DNA of 64,000 nucleotides from Vitellaria paradoxa (lineage: Eukaryota; Streptophyta; Magnoliopsida; Ericales; Sapotaceae), in the NCBI GenBank assembly GCA_019916065.1, contig CM034241.1, positions 14,579,728 to 14,643,727 on the forward strand. Reading direction: 5' to 3'. The notes under the pieces are model-generated. The model was not told the origin of the DNA, ran no database searches, and saw only the letters and a program-made list of their open reading frames with translations. The position numbers and the translations under genes were made by a program. Shown here in pieces: positions 23,514 to 35,020 of the stretch (position 1 is its first letter; every line of letters begins with the position of its first letter).

Positions 23514-25638
23514 GACTTGATCACGTATACATTGTAGTAGTGTCGAAAGTGATCTGGTCTCAAATTTGAAAATTTGACGCCATTGACTAGAACATTTTGG
23601 ATTCTTGTACAATGACAAATTTTTTTTTTTAAATTTGATACAAGTCATACTTCAGATATTTTAATTTCTATAATAGAAATTAAAATAATGAATTTCAATT
23701 TATTTTGAATTCCAAATTTGGGTTGGAATTAAATTTTTTTTTTAAATTATAATTTTCAAACTTAAAAGAAAATTATAATTCTACTAAAATTTGAGTATTT
23801 CAATTAAAGTGGAATTCAATCCCACGTCAATACTTGGGCATGCCTCCATTTGATTTGGTTTATGGAGCCATACACTTTGGTTTTGGTTTGAGTTTCAAAG
23901 GAAGCATTCAACCACTTATTTGGTTTGGATGGATAAACAAAGTTTGACTGGGTGCACCCAATCTTCAAACTTAACCAAAAATTAATGCCCCAGTGATCGT
24001 AGAATCTCACCTTAAATATTCAAATCATAGCAGGCCTTTTTTGGGGGAGGGGATTAATTACATTCTTAAGACTTCATGCTATCACTTAATTTAGACTAAA
24101 TGGATAGCAAGCCAAATTAGTGATGACTCTGCACAGCAACTTGGCATTTTAATTGCCCAATGGACTTCACGTCAGTGAGTCTTTTAAACAATCTATAATT
24201 TGAATGCCACTCAATAATTGAAAGAATATCTGACAAGTCAATCCCAAACATTTTTACTTTGTTTCAGATTTAAAATTTGTGTTCAACTGAAGCACCCAAA
24301 TTTAATTGGGATTTATTTTCTTAAAATTTGATTACAATTTTGATGGTTCTAAACTTTGTGAAAAGTCCAAATCATAATTGAAGTAGGATTTAATCTTGTC
24401 TATGGAAATAATCCTCCATCAATTCTTTTCCTCAATTCAAAACAATTTCCGGAGAAGTGTGGCAACCCCGACATATTTATTTTTTTCCTCAACAAGTGAA
24501 GCAGCCTAATAATTTTCTTCATGCACTGGTAAGGCAGAACAATTCTTCTTCTTCTTCTTTTTATTTTATTTATTTATTTTTTTTTTTTTGGATTGGCCGA
24601 CTAGACTTTCTATTTTACTACACTGTCGCATACATATTGCTAACTTTAACATCCTCTGATAGTGCTTGGTACAACATGAATCAATGTATTTGCGTCAATT
24701 TCATCTTTTGTGCATACATATATGGAGTTGTAAGATAATTTCATTATTCTGGACAGCATGAGTTTTTTTTTTTTTTTTTTTTTTCAAATTTAAGAGTAGG
24801 ATTTAAATCCATTTATATAAAGAAGTTTCCATCCATTATTATTATTATTATTACTATTTTTTATTCAAAGAATTTTTAGCAAAGTAAAGTAAGGTGGGCA
24901 TCTTTATTCTGTCTCAAGTTAAGCAAAGCGGACATCTTTATTCTTCTTCAATTGGCAAGACAAAGCATTATTTTTTATTCAAGTGCAATAGAATATTTAT
25001 TTATTTTTTTCCTTTAAGGCAGCAGAGCAGCAGAGTATTATTTTTTTTTTCAAGGGGAGCAAAGTATTATTTTTTCCAAATGCAACAAAATATTATTTTA
25101 ACAAAGACTCTTAGCACCCTTCAATGATCTCAAGTAGTTGGGAAGACCAATAGCAATGTGATAAAGTGTTGGCTCAAAATAATTTCGCCACAGAACTTGA
25201 CAATTCCACATAAGCATACCTTCTGTCTTTTATCAAAATTTTCATCAAAGACATACATGAACTCTTTTATCTCTTTTATATATATATATATATATATATT
25301 GTTTCACGCTGCACTTTCTTTTTTTTCTCTTTATATATATATATATGCTGCACTTTTTTAATTGCTAACCCCCTCTTTTTTTTGACATCTTCCACGTTGA
25401 ATTCAAGATTTTAATTTGTAATTTTAGAATTTGCTGAATTTTGATTCCATCAATTTGAAGGCTGTATTTGTTTGAGCATATGTAAATCAGAACTTCTGAA
25501 TTTTTCTTATATCTGTTCGAGTCTTTGAAGACTTCATAGTTCAAGCCTTTTATTCTTATTTGAAGGCTTCATCACATTGAGCTCTTATTATTTGAAGATT
25601 TTATTACTTCAAGCTTTTATTATTTCAAGCCTTCATCA

Positions 25639-25695
25639 CTTCAAGCTTTCACTGTTGAAGACTTCATTTCAAGCTTTCACTGTTGAAGACTTCAT
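25639..25695. repeat. 28-bp tandem duplication
   Basis: 'tcaagctttcactgttgaag' followed by 'acttcatt' occurs twice back to back without a mismatch. It lies within a longer series of degenerate 'cttcaagctttcat' phrases (about 25,440-25,740). Confidence 0.8.
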
Positions 25696-25917
25696 TGGTT
25701 CGAACTTTCATTATTTGAAAACATATCACTTTGAGCCTTCAAATCTCTGGAGCTGACTTTGGTGACCTTTGAATCTTTTGAGATGAGTTACCTTCATGAA
25801 TTATTTATTACAAACCAGTAGATTCTTTACTTCATTATTAATATATATATATTTTTTTGATATTTTCCCAAAGGTGAATCTTATTTGGTAGTATGAATAC
25901 GTGCAAATCTAAGAAGG

Positions 25918-26063
25918 CTCTGTCTAGGAGGTTAGGTTTTAAGTGGGACCAGTGTAACCTCTCCAATCTTTCCTGGAAATCTTTCTTAGGTTCTGTCTAA
26001 GAGATTGGGTTTTAAGTGGGACCAGTGTGACCCCTCCAATCTTTTTTAGGAACCTTTCTTAAG
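25918..26063. repeat. 73-bp tandem duplication
   Basis: 'ttaagtgggaccagtgt.ac' followed by 'c(t/c)ctccaatctttt' is found at about 25,939 and 26,012. Two units with a few substitutions, just ahead of the antisense PMD frame. Confidence 0.75.
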
Positions 26064-26167
26064 TTCTGTACTATTCATTTCTACGGTAAAATTCATTGTT
26101 AAAGGCAGTTTTCATCAATTGAAAGCCATAAGAATCTTTACATCATATCTTTATTTTTTTTCATATC

Positions 26168-29100
26168 ATGGTTACCTTCAAGGATTATTCATTGTATGGC
26201 CAGAAGACTATCTCTATCATTAATGAAAATAGTGATCCCACAAAGGTCTTAGACTTACCATTATTCGATCCAATCATTGGCTATTTTTCTCGTAATTGGT
26301 CCCCTTCTATTTATTCGCCTTACCTAACACGATGGTGTATTTCCTTGGGGAGTAACTTATTCAATCAAAGCAATTCAACTACTATTTGTTCAGAAGCGTT
26401 GTTCTTGCAATCCTAGCTTCATTCCAAAGATTATGATGCTGATCGATTCATGCTATTAGGTGATCGTATTGAAAATGGAGAAACTTCATGGGAAACTTTT
26501 TTTTCTGATTTTGGTGAATTCTCCTTTATTCCCAAATATTGGGAATGACTAAAGGATGTGCTTAGTTGTCACAGAAGAATTTTGACAAAAGCAAGTATAC
26601 ATGATGCCGTTTATACTTCTTTATTCACATATGACCGTAATGAAAGCCTTATTCGATCATTTTGTGAATCTTGGTGTTTTTCAACAAATACTTTTCATAC
26701 TCCAACGGGAGAATTATCTATCTCTTTGTGGGACCTGCATAATATCAGTGGCTTATCAATTCATGGCATATTTTATGATGAAGTCGTCCCATCTAGTAGA
26801 AAAGTGTTAGGTTTTGACAAAAACAAGTCATTATTTCTCCCTTTGAGCTGTAAATATTTATTCTCAGCCTACCACAAGCTTTATTATGAGAGTATGAATG
26901 GTGAAGTTAAAACTTGTGATTAGGTCAACTTTTGGTTTAGAGGACCGGAAAGATATGCAGAACCTCCTAAAAGAGTAAATAAAAAGAGGTTTGCCAAGCC
27001 AAGAACCCGTCATAATCTTACAGGCATCATCAATGAGCCAGTTCAACGTTCAGAGGAAAAAGGAGTCTTTGTCGATTTAGCCATCAAAACAGATGTTAGA
27101 GAAGAGACATATTTAGTCACTTTTTTAACTTGTTGGCTATGTAGATTTGTCCTTCCTGCTATGAAAGTTGATAACATTTGTCTCGGTGTTTTCAAAGTAG
27201 TAGGTATGATGGCTCATGGTGAAAAGTTTTCTTTAGCAATGCCAGTTCTTGCGAGTATCTATCATGGTTTAGGAGAAATTTCTTCTTCTCCTTCTCCCAA
27301 TAGATGTAATGCAATATTCCCCATCCATTATGTTTACGGATGGCTTGGTCATTATTTTGACTGCTATTTTGCATATTCATATCCACAAAGCGGTGCTCGA
27401 ATAGTAAAATTTTCAAGTGAGAAAATGGCCAAGTATTTTGATGATATAGAGCCTCGAGTTCTTTTTAGAAGTGCTAGCATTTCTGATTCTTCCTCTTTAT
27501 TTTTGGGAAAGCAAAATAATACATACTTGTTGATACTAAAAATCAGCCAGACCCTTAGAATGACTATATCATCAGTATTCGTTGTAGCTACTTAACTTTA
27601 CGTCGAGGAGATGAGCTTATTGTGGAGTCTTACAGTCCTATAAGGTTTGCTAGACAGTTTAATTTCCGTCAAAATATTCTTGGGAAGCTAAAGAATTATC
27701 TTGGGTCTAAAACTATATCAGAAATTGCTCAGCTTTGGCAATCTTGCATTCAATTGGGCACCAATGCTAAGTTTGTGATTTCGGCATATACGTCCAAAAG
27801 CCTTGTTACAAAACATTACGTTGGCTGGTGGGCAAAGCATTCAAGTGACTATTGCAAAAAAAAGTTCTAGCCTCGTCATAAAACTCCCAAAAGTTAACCA
27901 TTCTATTGCAATTTTGAAGAAGAGTGAGAAGAAAGTTGTTGAACATACCCCGTTCTCCAAAGAAAGCACGTTGATGCTAAAGATGTGCTTGAATGGATGA
28001 CAAAGAGAGATGCAAAAATCTTAAATAGAGAATCATTAGTTAAGAAAAGGCAAAACTACTTGCCACCTGATAACGAACAGAGCTCTAGTGGAGGTGATCG
28101 CCATTGGAAACACCCTAAAAAGAAAGCCATAGCTTTTTACTTAGAAGATATTCATTTTGATTTGGATGGCATATTCCCTAATACCTCAAACCCTTTTTTA
28201 CCTCTAAAAGAATTTGGGAATCAAGTATGTATTTTTTTTCTTTTTTTCTTTTTTTTTTTTTTGTGAAATCTATTTTGGAATATATTCTTCGTGATCCCTT
28301 TATTAATCTAAGCCTTTACTTGTAGTTAAGAAATAACGATGAGCTTGATAAGGTGGATGATATGATTTTGTAAGAGAATGAAAAATCTATTGATGGGCCA
28401 AATTCATTTGATATATTAGCTTCTCAACCTGAAGTTTCCAAGGTGGCAGATAATATGACATCTCATCCTGTTCTTGAAGATCATTCTGTAGAAGTGAATT
28501 GACAACCTTATGTGAGACCCATGGATCCTGCTCCTTCAACTATTTCTATGTTCAATGTGGATGACTTAATTTCTGATTATCAACGTACCTATCTTACATT
28601 GTTATGGAATGACCTATCTTAAAAAATGGGTAGATCTAGCTTGATTCATTTTCACACGATTGAAGAAGAAGTTGAAAAAGTGCTAAAGGAAATTGAAAGA
28701 GTTAGTGTCTTTAATTTGTCTTCTTTAAGGAATTTACTGATGGGACTTTTTCGTGATCTCCAACTCTACAATTCTAGCCGATCTTCTTCAGCAGAGAAAA
28801 TGTCTCAAAAATCACATGATGAGCAGTTGACAAAAGCCAAGAATGAACTCTCTGATACTGAAGCTAGAGAAGGTATATAGGCCAAAGACTTGCAATCTCT
28901 CAAGACTACGGTTATGGTGTTCAAACTTGAAAATGAGCAACTAGAAGAGAAGTTGAATACTCTCACCACTTAGATTGAAGAATCAGAGTTACAAATTTCT
29001 GAGAAAAAACCAGAGCTATCCAAGTTACAAGCTACTGCATCAAGTCTCAAGGAAGAGATCTCTACTATTAAAAGCAAGCCCGTTTTAAGCGATGAGAACA

Positions 29101-29178
29101 TCCGATGCTTAGAAAACATAGAGCAAATGCTAGAAGTAAGACATAATGAACAGAGAGACTTCAAGCTTTTCGCTTAGT
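26168..29178 (+). pseudogene. Plant mobile domain (PMD) gene antisense in the Tat element
   Basis: The plus-strand gene opens with ATG 26,168 (MVTFKDYSLYGQK). PMD hallmarks follow: LWDLHNISGLSIHGIFYDEV (26,729-26,788), then SAYHKLYYES, a broken 'WVNFWF' segment, GPERYAEPPKR, a 'LVTFLTCWLCRFVLP' core and MPVLASIYHGLGEI. A GT-AG intron of 101 bases with a pyrimidine tract is likely at 28,225-28,325. After it comes an acidic linker and a heptad-rich coiled coil (about 28,630-29,178; EEEVEKVLKEIER, KDLQSLKTTV, LENEQLEEKLNTL) ending in TAG. Stops at 26,414, 26,546, 26,921, 27,593 and later break it. PMD proteins include MAIN/MAIL1 of Arabidopsis and transposon-borne relatives; extra antisense ORFs are known in Tat elements. 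The role in the element is unknown. Confidence 0.82.
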
Positions 29179-29276
29179 TTTTTGTTTTTATTTTTTTTAT
29201 GTAATGCAGACTCTTTTTTTTTGGAATAAATTATTTATTTTGATAAGAATCGTGCACTTTGTGAATTTTTTTTCCT
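29179..29276. other. Short spacer after the PMD gene
   Basis: T-rich, with 'tggaataaattat' just after the PMD stop, a possible polyadenylation region of the antisense transcript. Confidence 0.4.
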
Positions 29277-29670
29277 GAATGAATGAATGATTGAGCTTGA
29301 AAATAGAATTTCAAACTGCTTATGTACCTAATTGGGATCAAGCCAAACGTAGTTCATAGCAGTAAGGAATGAATGAAATATTTTTTTTTTTTTTTTGAAT
29401 AAATGACTAAACTTAGAACAAACTCTAAATTGCCTACGTACCCGAGATGGGATCAAGCTAAACATAGTTCATTACAATAAATGGATTTTTTTTTTTAATG
29501 AATGACTGAACTTAGAACGGACTCCAAGTTGCCTACATGCCCGAGATGGGATCAAGCCAAGCGTAGTTAAATTTTTTTTCTTTTTTTTTTTTTGAATGAA
29601 TGATTGAACTTAGAATAGACTCCAAGTTGCCTACGTACCCGAGATGGTATCAAGCCAAGCGTAGTTCAAT
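29277..29670. repeat. Four-unit tandem repeat, about 95-105 bp per unit
   Basis: Each unit has 'gaatgaatga(t/c)tgaacttagaa', 'actccaagttgcctacgtac', 'ccgagatgggatcaagccaa' and 'gcgtagttca', separated by variable T-runs. Unit one is the most divergent. The array lies exactly between the convergent ends of integrase (minus) and PMD (plus). Tat-lineage 3' regions are known sources of such arrays and of satellite DNA. Confidence 0.85.
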
Positions 29671-29739
29671 TCTTTTTTTTTTCTTTTTTTTGTGCCTTTC
29701 ACAGTTTATACTTATGCAGGCCATGAGTAGTACATAATT

Positions 29740-30946
29740 TTAAGGATAGTAACGCTTCAAGAACTTGCCATTTATAGGGCCGATTCTCAAGCCATCTTCA
29801 GCAACTATCTTATATGCTCCATGTGAGTAGACTTCTTGCACGACATATGGGCCATCCCACTTGGAATTGAATTTATTGTCAGTACGGTGAGTGGTAATGA
29901 TAGGTCTTCTCACAGTGAGTACCAAGTCTCCTTTCTAGAAGAATCGAGGGTAAACTCTTTTGTTAAATGCTTTGGAAAGACAAACTTGGTGATATTCTAA
30001 ATGTTGTTGTGCCTCAAGTCTCTTCTCATGAAGTGCTCCAATTCTTCTAATCAAAGGCGAGCATTTTCTTCCTAAGTGAGACCTTCTTGAAGAGCAATCC
30101 GTAATGATGGGATTTGACGATCGAGAGAGAGAATAGCTTCCACACCATATACCAAAGCATAAGTAGTAGCTTGTGTAGATGCTCGACATGTTGTTCGATA
30201 AGCCTAAAGAGCTACTCCAATTCTCTCGTGCCAATCTCACTTTGATTTTACAACCACTTTCTTCAATAGGTTTCTGAGAGTCTTGCTAAATGTTTCGGCG
30301 AGACCATTTGTAGGTGTATTGTACATGGAAGAGTTGTGTTGTTTGAAGTTGAATTTTTCACATGACTTGTTCATCAAGCTATTATAAAAAGGCTTTCCAT
30401 TATCAATGATGATGTATCGCGGCATACCATATCTGAAAATGATATTAGTGCGAATGAAGTCCATGACATTTTCTTTTTTAACTTCTCTTAATGGTACTTA
30501 GAGAAGTAGTCAGTTGCTGCCAAGATGTGCAAATGACCGACAGAAGACTTAGGCAATGGTCCTACTACGACCAGCCCCTATACATCAAACGGCCAAGAAG
30601 CGACAGTTGGATGGAGCAGTTCTGGTGGTTGATGTATAAAGTTTCCATAGAATTGACAAGCTTGGCATCTCTTGGCGTACTCCATAGAGCCTTTTACCAT
30701 CGTAGACTAGTAATACCCCATTCTTTTGATTTGAAAGTGTAGTTTCAGACTAGATTGATGAGCACCACATATACTAAAGTGAGCTTCTTCTAAAGCTTGT
30801 ATAGCTTCAGCCTTCCCTAGGCAACAGAGGAATAATCCTTCGAATGAGCGGCAATAAAATGTACCATTGTAGTAAACAAACCTTGAAGCTCGACGCCTTA
30901 TGTCAGTTCTTCTACGTAGACCTTCTGGTAACTTTTGATAGAGCAA
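29740..30946 (-). pseudogene. Tat integrase, broken
   Basis: From right to left on the minus strand: an N-terminal segment (LPEGLRRRTDIRRRASRFVYY, then EEAHFSICGAHQSSLKLHFQ and CQACQFYGNFIHQPPELLHP, the relic of the HHCC zinc site); the core with GPLPKSSVGHLHILAATDYF, IIIDNGKPFYN (second Asp) and NGLAETFSKTLRNLLKK (catalytic Glu); and a C-terminal region with KFNSKWDGPYVVQEVYSHGA and YKI (29,740-29,925). Several stops and frame changes occur, for example near 29,935, 30,235 and 30,480. It would insert the element's cDNA into chromosomes; it is no longer functional. Confidence 0.9.
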
Positions 30947-31474
30947 CTAATCAATAAGAGGTTGAGGCCAATCATTTTCTTCGATTTTGAAGACCAATAT
31001 TGCATTTACATCTCTTTTATCATTGTCTTCATCATCGAAGAGTGGAGCAATGACCCATTTTTGGCAAATTAGGATTTGCGTCTCTTGATTAGACAATGCA
31101 AGTGTTGAAGCAATCTTAACAAGAAAATCTACCTTTTTGTTATCTTTTCTTGGGATAGGCTCCAAGGTGATGCCGCCAAGCCATTCTATCAATTGGGTTG
31201 CATAGTTGTAGTAAGGAATAAGTTTAGGTTTCCTTACTTCATAAATGTTTTGCAGCTTATTGATTACTAATTTTGAATCTCCATATATGTTGAGTTTCAA
31301 CTGCTTCATGTCGACAGCCATTTCCAACCCAAGTATGAGTGCTTGGTATTCAGCTTCATTGGTTGAATAGAGCTGTGTAAGAGTGAAGGCATAAGGCAAC
31401 ACATCTCCTTCAGGAGTGAGAAACACTACCCCAACTCCTACACCACTGCGCCTAGCAGCTCCGTCGAAATACAT
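30947..31474 (-). pseudogene. Second (archaeal-type) RNase H of the Tat element
   Basis: An open 175-codon stretch with MYFDGAARRSGVGVGVVFLT (first Asp), STNEAEYQALILGLEMA (Glu) and LNIYGDSKLVINKL (Asp), plus IPRKDNKKVDFLVKIAS near the end (last Asp). This aRNH follows the usual RNase H and marks the Tat lineage. The domain itself has no stop, but it is embedded in a broken polyprotein. It would help remove RNA from RNA:DNA hybrids in the particle. Confidence 0.9.
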
Positions 31475-31479
31475 CTTTC

Positions 31480-32009
31480 ATGGTTGGTGAACTTCCACAT
31501 AGAGGATGTCTTCGTTTGGCAGTTCTTCTGATAGCTCCCAATTAGTAGGCAAGGGATGATCAGCTAGGAAATTAGCTAATGCTTGTTCATTAACTGCCTA
31601 TTGTGGCACATAAATGTTCTTTTTTTTATTGAAGAAGAAGAGACCATCTAGCTAGTCGATCAGATAAAACTGGTTTTGACATTATGTACTTGACAGGATT
31701 GTCTTTAGAGATGAAATACACAGTATAAGCTTGAAAATAATGCCGTAACTTTTGAATTGCAAACACTAGGGTCAAACACGTCTTCTCGATTGGCAAATAG
31801 TTTAGCTCATCGGGGGTCATCATCCTGCTAAGATAGTAAATGGCATTTTCTTTTCCCTTTTCATTTTCTTGAGCAAGTAAAGCCCCAACAGACCGTTCTT
31901 ATACAGCAATATATAGAACCAATGGCTTCCCAAGAATAGGAGTAGCCAATACTGGTGATTTCATCAAATATTCTTTACTGTTTTTAAAGGCATTGCTGTA
32001 TGCTTCATC
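31480..32009 (-). pseudogene. First RNase H of the Tat polyprotein
   Basis: Between RT and the second RNase H. Recognisable parts are the segment 'IYYLSRMMTPDELNYLPIEK' followed by TCLTLVFAIQKLRHYFQAY (31,740-31,840) and DNPVKYIMSKPVLSDRLARW. Stops flank it on both sides. In Tat elements this first domain commonly degenerates while the second persists. Confidence 0.8.
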
Positions 32010-32850
32010 CTATTCATATTGAACTCCTTTCTTCATTAGCTGACTGAGAGGTTGACAATGACCCGCTAAATTTGAAATAAACTGTCGGAGATAAGCCAAT
32101 CGCCCTTGTAGACTCTTAAGCTCATGAATATTTTGAGGTTCAGGCATTTTCAAGATAGTGTCAATCTTTGTTTGGTCTATTTCAATACCACGATGAAGTA
32201 CAATGAACCCAAGGAACTTTCCAGAGGTAACACCAAAAGCATACTTCAAGGGATTCATTTTGAGCTAGTATCGGCGTAGGCGGTCGAAAACCTTCTTCAG
32301 ATCTTGAAGATGATCTGCCCTCTTTCTTGACTTTATAACAAGATCATCCACATAGCATTCAATATTTCAATGAAGCATGTCGTCAAAGTTCTTTTGCATT
32401 GCTCTTTGATAAGTAGCCCCTGTATTTTTCTATTCAAATGGCATTACTTTATAACAGTAAATGCCTTTGGGTGTACGAAAAGTTGTCAACTCTTCATCTT
32501 GCGGCGCCATCCGAATTTGATTGTAACCAGACGAGCCGTCCATAAAAGACAGGTCTTTGTGACCGATGGTAGCATCCACCATGAGTTCTGTCAGCGGGAG
32601 CGGAAAGTCGTCTTTTGGGCAAGCATGATTGAGGTCTCGAAAGTCAACGCATACTCAAATTTGTTTATTCTTTTTTTTAATAGGGACAATACTCGAAATC
32701 CAAGTTGGATACTTGACTTCTCAGATAAATCCAGGTTTGATGAGTTTATTGACTTCGGCTTCAATCTTTGGAATTAACTCTGGTCGGAATCAACACTGAG
32801 CTTATGTAATTGGTCGGACAACCCGTTTTATAGCTAAATGATGAACAGCA
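32010..32850 (-). pseudogene. Tat reverse transcriptase, broken
   Basis: Visible motifs in order on the minus strand: AEVNKLIKPGFI, VKYPTWISSIVPIKKK, VCVDFRDLNHACPKDDFPLP, FMDGSSGYNQIRMAPQDEE, ECYVDDLVIKSRKRADHLQD (catalytic YVDD near 32,341-32,357) and MNPLKYAFGVTSGKFLGFIV (from 32,258). At least four in-frame stops interrupt it, including one before the YVDD segment. The family copies the element's RNA into DNA in cytoplasmic particles. Confidence 0.92.
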
Positions 32851-32972
32851 ACTTTAGGGTCTAACCCAAGCATTTCTTTGTAGCTCCAAGTGAAGACATC
32901 CTTATACTCTGTGAGAAGTTTAACATAAGCCTTTTCTTCCTTAGGACTTAGAAGAGCACTTACATACATAGG

Positions 32973-34193
32973 TCAAGGGTTTTCCAGTGTGCCAAGGTTG
33001 ATTTCTTTCAAATCATCAACAGTGGACTTAACACCTTCTTCAAGTTCTGGTGGAGCATCTTCAGCTTCCTCTTCCACTTGAATTTCTTCATCACCTGCAC
33101 TGATGTGAAATAAGTATTCGATGTTTTCTTCCTCAGAGTAGGTCCTTGAGGTTTCAATAGAAAATTTTGTAACTACTACTATTTGTCGCTTCACCTTCAA
33201 TTCTTCTTCAGCTGTCACTACTAGAGTAGTATGACGCTTCATCCAGGATGGTATTTTACTTTTGAGATCTTTGGGGTCTTCTAAGATGACATTAATCTTT
33301 TCTTTCTTTTCAATAGTCTTCTTAGGGACTCCCAATCTACTCTTAGTCGATCTTCTAGGTACAGGGGATACAATAACTTCCTTTGATGCTGAATTTTCTA
33401 CCCCCAATTGATCAAAGACTAGGCCTTTTGACTTTGCCTCTCCTAAGCTGTTAAATACTGATATTCTTGGATTTGCTCATTCCAAACAATCAATAATTGA
33501 CGTTTGTGGGTTTGCTTCTTTTAGAGGATCGAAGACTGAAGGCTTAACTGGAATTGGAGATTTATTTTCTTCGGCAGTAATGTAGTTGGCTGATTTTTTT
33601 ATGATGATACGCGTTGGAGCAGGTAGAGTGAAACCAAGTTCTGTGCAAGAATTCTGTACAGCGTATCCTTTTTGTCTTAACATCTTTTGAGTCGAATTCA
33701 ACCATGCGTATCTTGTCCGTTAGATTTCGGTGGTAGTTTTCCCAAGGTAGAAGACTCATTTGGATTATATCTAGCCTTTGCAAAAAGCTTGCATGCATTT
33801 GGATCGAAGCCCTCATTTGTACGTGTTAAAGGCAGGTCATTATGCTCTACTTTGGGACTTTGTGTTAGCCAAACAAATCCTGGGATTGGCGTAGTCACCT
33901 TTGTTTGATTAATGTTGGTAATGGGGAGAGTCAGTCCATCCAAGACTTGATCATCAACTCTTCAGGCCTTTGGCGCATAACAAAGTACTGGAGTGGCATT
34001 CTTAGAGGCTTCCACGTTGCACTTCTTATTGCCACTTTTGATTGGTCTGCTAATTTCCTTCTTTTGATCAACCATTTTGTCACTCTTGTCATTTTGGAGA
34101 TTGTTACTTTGCTACAACTTGTGCATTGATGAAGTATTGATTGGTTGTAACTCTTCCACCATAATGTGTGCGAAGTAGAACTTAGCATCAGCA
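32973..34193 (-). pseudogene. Linker between protease and RT of the Tat polyprotein
   Basis: Three overlapping broken frames (33,698-33,943; 33,477-33,701; 32,973-33,407). The last is acidic and rich in Glu/Lys (EEEENIEYLFHIS, EVQVEEEAEDAPPELEEG-like composition). A 'GFVWLTQSPKVEHNDL'-type segment and repeated 'FDP(N)ACKL.AKA(G/R)YN' phrase are typical in style of the long Tat protease-RT spacer. No catalytic motif. Confidence 0.65.
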
Positions 34194-34319
34194 AAGTGTG
34201 ATTTCAACTTCGGTGAACGGCTTCTTATTAGCTACAATCTTTTTAACTTCATTATCACGGCAGTACTTGAGACACTGATGGAAAGTAGAATAAACCACAC
34301 CATTCTCATGGATCCAAGG

Positions 34320-34820
34320 CTAACCCAACAGCATGTTGTATGAAGTTTTTTCATCGATCACATGAAACAATGCAGTTGAAGTCATGTCATCGATGAGCAA
34401 GTTGAGACGAATTACTCCAATCGCTCTCTGCCCTCCTTGATTAAAGCTTTGAATCATCAAGCGACTACGTGACAACTCATCCATACCAAAGCCTAATTCT
34501 TTCATCACACGAAGAGGTAGAATGTTGACTGTTGATCCACCATCAATAAGCATGCTATTCAGTCTTTGTTCGCCTGTATAGCCAGAGATGAAAAGAGGGC
34601 AATCGTGTGGTGTTGAGCCAAGCAGAAGATCTTCGTCTGAGAAAGTCAAATTCTTTATAGTAGCAACAGATGTATTGCCACAAGTTTTGAAGCTAAGTTC
34701 TTCTGGTGTTTGCACAAGTATTGAAGATGACTCAACTCTTTCTACAGCTGGTTCTTCTATGTTTACGATATAGCATTCAACAATCTTAGGATCATATTGA
34801 TCAACATTTTGCTAAGATTT
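34320..34820 (-). pseudogene. Tat aspartic protease domain
   Basis: The stretch 34,320-34,715 is open for 131 codons. The active-site loop reads MLIDGGSTVNILP (Asp at 34,542-34,544), the Tat version of D(T/S)G(A/S), preceded by CPLFISGYTGEQ and followed by GFGMDEL and YNMLLG, the usual end of retropepsin domains. It would cleave the polyprotein. Stops occur upstream (near 34,815) and downstream (34,317). Confidence 0.88.
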
Positions 34821-35020
34821 TGGAAAGAACTCCCATAAAGTGATAGAAGTATGTTGTGGTTGAACGAAAGTCTTAACTGCTATAGTTGATAGTGGTCGTT
34901 GAACTTTTTTCTTCTTCCATTGCTTTTTTTTTTGTTAGATTTGATGAACTTTTGTTTGTAGTGAATGACTTAGGGGTGATGAGACTTCGACTTACTCTTT
35001 CTTTTATGAGTGATGAGCGT

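Larger units (their letters stand above)
23514..26167. other. Tat 3' region upstream of the antisense PMD gene
   Basis: Non-coding, with long T-runs and many short imperfect repeats ('caagctttcatta', 'gcaaagtattatttttt', (TTA)n at 24,837-24,852, (TA)n near 25,280 and 25,333). For the antisense gene this would be promoter and leader; no TATA box can be singled out among the many AT runs. Open frames at 24,457-25,361 are T-run artefacts. Confidence 0.6.

Noticed and set aside
23816..24010. 64-codon minus-strand ORF near the 3' LTR as an env-like or extra sense ORF of the Tat element
   Set aside because: No signal peptide, membrane segment or family motif; short and isolated.
26864..27416. Minus-strand ORFs inside the PMD block
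   Set aside because: The plus-strand translation carries the PMD motifs; the minus frames do not continue the Tat polyprotein, which ends with integrase at 29,740.
30491..33908. Plus-strand ORFs in the pol region (30,491-30,742; 32,370-32,777; 33,687-33,908)
   Set aside because: Antisense of integrase, RT and linker; only the minus strand shows retroviral motifs.
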